A program made the position numbers and the translations under genes. The notes under the pieces were generated by a model. That model was not told the origin of the DNA, ran no database searches, and worked only from the letters and a program-made list of their open reading frames with translations. This document shows, in pieces, positions 28,568 through 30,756 of a stretch of 30,756 nucleotides of DNA. The DNA is from a virus. The stretch is from positions 1 to 30,756 of the IMG/VR virus record IMGVR_UViG_3300022591_000047; one strand, given 5' to 3'. How positions within the stretch are numbered: position 1 is the stretch's first letter; every line of letters starts with the position of its first letter.

Positions 28568-29298
28568 TACTTGCTCTGTGCTGGTAGAATATAGTTGTAC
28601 TCGGCCATACCACTATCTACAGTAATTTGTAGAGCACCGACGTCTGCAATACGGATAGTCTTGTCACCTGCTAATGATAAGATACTCATCATTTGTACAA
28701 CAGGCCATGACCAAACTTGTTTTAGTTTACCACCAATATTTGATTGGAATACAAATTCACCTGCGTGTGTTGATGCATCACCAAAACTAAACACTAGATT
28801 ATCGTTTTCAGTTTTAACTTGGAAAACGCTTTCTTCTGAGTGTGCGTTAGCTTGGAATTTCAAACGCTGAATGCTTGCAACATTTGGTTCAAACTCAATA
28901 TCCCACTTAGCACCTTTAAACTTAACTGATTTTAACTTTTCATTAATCACTTCAGTGTTCATGAATCGATAGTCATTCTGGAAATCACCAGCGGCATTTT
29001 TAAAATGCAAGCCGGTTGGAATGTCTTCACCGTTACGTTGTGTAGTAACTACACTAATTTGTGCGCCTTCTTTGTATTCTGGGCACTTCAAGTGGATGTC
29101 TAACTTGTTTAGGTTAGGCATACCAAAAACGCCATCAAACTCGCCTACCGGTGATTTAGTAGTAGCTTGAACAATAACTGAACGATCTTCAGCCATTGCT
29201 TCAATTTCTGTCTTGTCAGTAGCAGAACTAATCTTAACCAATGGGATAAAGCCCAATGCGTGTGTATGTGCTACTAAGTCTTGTAAAATATCTTTCAT
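28567..29298 (-). CDS. Sliding clamp, gp45-like DNA polymerase processivity factor
   Basis: A 243-residue protein close in length to T4 gp45 (228). EFDGVFGMPNLNKLDIHL (52-69) aligns with the T4 DFDVAIYDLNGFLGILSL region, the middle ASIQRLKFQANAHSEESVFQV is placed like the second clamp domain's first helix and strand, and DSGMAEYNYILPAQSK at the C-terminus resembles clamp endings. It would encircle DNA and tether the polymerase and the late transcription machinery. Location next to the gp43 gene supports the call; the clamp loader genes (44, 62) are not in the window. A sigma-70-like promoter and AAGGAG precede it. Confidence 0.78.
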   Translation of the reverse strand: MKDILQDLVAHTHALGFIPLVKISSATDKTEIEAMAEDRSVIVQATTKSPVGEFDGVFGMPNLNKLDIHLKCPEYKEGAQISVVTTQRNGEDIPTGLHFKNAAGDFQNDYRFMNTEVINEKLKSVKFKGAKWDIEFEPNVASIQRLKFQANAHSEESVFQVKTENDNLVFSFGDASTHAGEFVFQSNIGGKLKQVWSWPVVQMMSILSLAGDKTIRIADVGALQITVDSGMAEYNYILPAQSK

Positions 29299-29316
29299 AC
29301 GATTCTCCTTATGTGT

Positions 29317-29345
29317 ATTATATTTAGGTTTTGTCTAAAAGTCAA
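29317..29345 (-). promoter_or_regulatory. Sigma-70-like promoter for the clamp operon, overlapping a CTAAATA late-like motif
   Basis: TTGACT (29345-29340), 17 bases, TATAAT (29322-29317) on the minus strand. The TGA stop of the dehydrogenase gene (29344-29342) is inside the -35 box. CTAAATA (29327-29321), resembling the T4-like late core, overlaps the -10, so the site could be read both early and late. The leader is very short, about 13 bases, with AAGGAG. Confidence 0.7.
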
Positions 29346-30115
29346 GAGGTTTTTCTTACTTTATTGTTATACTGGATGGCCGATTCCACCAAAGTCATCG
29401 GATAGCCAATTGTGTTTGCCCATTGTGTAAATGCTTGTGTATCTTTTGGAAAGCAAGCACCTCCCCAACCTCGTTCGCCGTCTGGGCCTGGAACCATAGT
29501 ATGGTCTGAACCTATACGAGTATCAGCTGATATGATTTGCCTAACAATATCATAATCCATCCCATTGTTATCGCATATATCAGCAATCTGATTAAAGAAA
29601 CTAGTTTTTAATGCTAGGAAACTGTTAGTGGAGTACTTTATCATGCTTGCTTCTTTAGCAGTACAATTAAAAATCAAATTACAGTTAGGTAATGTAGTTT
29701 GAAATAAGTCCTGCCAGAAACATTCGGGATCCTCACCACCAATAACAACATATTTTTGATTAATAAAATCTTGATTAGCACTACGAGCTCTTAAGAACTC
29801 TGGACTATAACAAATGCTATGATCCGAATATACTTTTTCAAAACCTTCAACAATGGCGGGTGTTACAGTACTCTTAACCAACACAGGCATGAAGATAGGT
29901 ACTTCATCTAAAATATTTGCAACAATGCTAGCATCGCAAATATTATTTTCTGTAGTCGGTGTAGGAGCACAAATAATTAATCCATCTGCATCGTGATGAA
30001 ACTTAATTTCATTAGTTGTGTATGCTGGATCTACTATAATTATATCGTGTTTATCTTTAAGGGCGTTAAACACTGCTTTACCAACAAAGCCATACCCTGC
30101 AATTATTATTTTCAT
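29342..30115 (-). CDS. UDP-glucose/GDP-mannose dehydrogenase-like protein, shortened
   Basis: Start at ATG 30115, just after the polymerase TAA, gives 257 residues. NAD-binding GYGFVG (7-12) and VDP at 28-30, KSTV (81-84), YSPEFLRA (103-110), the dimer/helix segment KYSTNSFLALKTSFFNQIAD, and the catalytic Cys221 in GWGGACFPKDT are all present. Cellular UGDs are 390-450 residues; the C-terminal UDP-binding domain is missing here. The gene ends at a clean TGA inside the next promoter, so it looks like a stable short form, not decay. It may oxidise a nucleotide sugar to a uronate, possibly for the glycosyltransferases nearby. Confidence 0.85.
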   Translation of the reverse strand: MKIIIAGYGFVGKAVFNALKDKHDIIIVDPAYTTNEIKFHHDADGLIICAPTPTTENNICDASIVANILDEVPIFMPVLVKSTVTPAIVEGFEKVYSDHSICYSPEFLRARSANQDFINQKYVVIGGEDPECFWQDLFQTTLPNCNLIFNCTAKEASMIKYSTNSFLALKTSFFNQIADICDNNGMDYDIVRQIISADTRIGSDHTMVPGPDGERGWGGACFPKDTQAFTQWANTIGYPMTLVESAIQYNNKVRKTS

Positions 30116-30116
30116 A

Positions 30117-30756
30117 TTAGAACTCAAATAAACTGTTAAAAGTATTCTTTTCTTCTGTACTGCGAACGTCCCATTTCAAAACGCCAATTAAGTTATCTAA
30201 CTTATTGTCAATAATAGTTTGTTCCATTTCGGCATCATCAAATGGTAAGTCTTTAAACCACTGTGGCAAACGCAATTCATCAACTGGATACGCAACTGAT
30301 GTAAAGCCCAGTGGATTTTGTTTTAGCTTACACACAATAACTTTGGCACCGTCAGTGATACCCATTGAGTACTTGTCGCCAAACATACGTTTGAGTGTGT
30401 TCCAGTTAATACTAGCACGGACATGTCCTGGCATATTAGCTTTACCTGCTTTAACTTCTTTAGCTTGATACTCGGTAATCTTGTTGGCACGTTTAGGTGA
30501 TCCTTTCTCCCATCCCGGTCTGCTTTTAAACTGCATACGGAATTCGCTAATGTGATCTAACACTTCCTGTTCACCTTTGCCCATAAGTACCATTTCAAGG
30601 ACATCGCTTAAAAAGTTTTGAATAAATTCTGGAGTATCACTACGCTTTAGATCCAAACCCATGGCCTTGATCTTACCTGGCTTACCATCTACGTCTGCAC
30701 GTTTGCCTTCTTTGTCGTAATACAACACAGCGTAACGCTTCTTAGTAATAAACAGA
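30117..30756 (-). CDS. Family B DNA polymerase gp43-like, C-terminal part (5' truncated by window)
   Basis: The frame is open to the window edge and beyond, about 212 residues being visible. They correspond to the thumb and C-terminal end of a T4-type replicative polymerase: KKRYAVLYYDKEGKR at the beta hairpin after the palm, KAMGLDLKRSDTPEFIQNFL, EFRMQFKSRPGWEKGSPKRANKI in part, and the C-terminal NTFNSLFEF, which resembles the clamp-binding tail of gp43. The catalytic palm and exonuclease domains lie outside. The next genes are a dehydrogenase and the clamp. Confidence 0.85.
   Translation of the reverse strand, partial: LFITKKRYAVLYYDKEGKRADVDGKPGKIKAMGLDLKRSDTPEFIQNFLSDVLEMVLMGKGEQEVLDHISEFRMQFKSRPGWEKGSPKRANKITEYQAKEVKAGKANMPGHVRASINWNTLKRMFGDKYSMGITDGAKVIVCKLKQNPLGFTSVAYPVDELRLPQWFKDLPFDDAEMEQTIIDNKLDNLIGVLKWDVRSTEEKNTFNSLFEF

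Noticed and set aside
1-30756. CRISPR arrays, tRNA genes, insertion sequences, integrase or attachment sites
   Set aside because: No regularly spaced repeats, cloverleaf-like segments, transposase or recombinase motifs, or terminal inverted repeats were seen on either strand by eye.

Overview
The window looks like part of the genome of a lytic T4-type myovirus from an aquatic environment, of the broad group that holds marine cyanophages and pelagiphages. The evidence is the C-terminus of a family B DNA polymerase of the gp43 type, a gp45-type sliding clamp, a T4 RNase H-type exonuclease, ThyX, and many small proteins whose sequences I recognise from memory as recurring in T4-like cyanophages (function unknown). 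The DNA is AT-rich, genes are packed with ATGA or TAATG overlaps, and ATAAATA late-promoter motifs are present. No photosynthesis gene (psbA, psbD) is visible, so the host is not shown to be a cyanobacterium. No tRNA, rRNA, CRISPR array, integrase or insertion sequence was found, and no gene-free stretch exceeds 300 bases.

Layout. (1) Positions 1-8400, plus strand: late virion genes. These are the end of a fibre-like protein, a 495-residue fibre-like protein behind a late promoter, two tandem paralogous virion-like proteins (the second with an Ig-like tail), a small protein, and a cassette of four GT-A-type glycosyltransferase-like proteins in two paralogous pairs separated by a 199-residue unknown. 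(2) Positions 8354-30756, minus strand: early and middle genes. From right to left they are DNA polymerase (partial), a shortened UDP-glucose/GDP-mannose dehydrogenase-like protein, the sliding clamp, two small membrane proteins, a TGT/DpdA-like transglycosylase, a BPSL0761-type protein, a QueD-like T-fold protein, a GT-B glycosyltransferase, a cupin, a phosphoribosyltransferase, a HIT protein, FolE, QueE, 2OG-Fe(II) oxygenase-like proteins, RNase H, a MoxR-type AAA+ ATPase, a metallopeptidase/VWA protein, and ThyX. The two blocks converge with overlapping 3' ends at 8354-8400.

Functional themes. FolE, QueD-like, QueE and the DpdA-like protein together suggest a 7-deazaguanine pathway that modifies the phage's own DNA; QueC is not in the window. 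The MoxR and VWA genes form the classic chaperone-like ATPase/VWA pair, and each has its own perfect consensus sigma-70 promoter (TTGACA, 17 bases, TATAAT). The clamp and folE are also preceded by sigma-70-like promoters, two of which have the upstream gene's stop codon inside the -35 box. Two copies of an identical 20-bp late-promoter-like element drive two short operons of unknown genes and a DSBH oxygenase-like gene. All functional calls rest on motif recognition by eye; no database search was possible.
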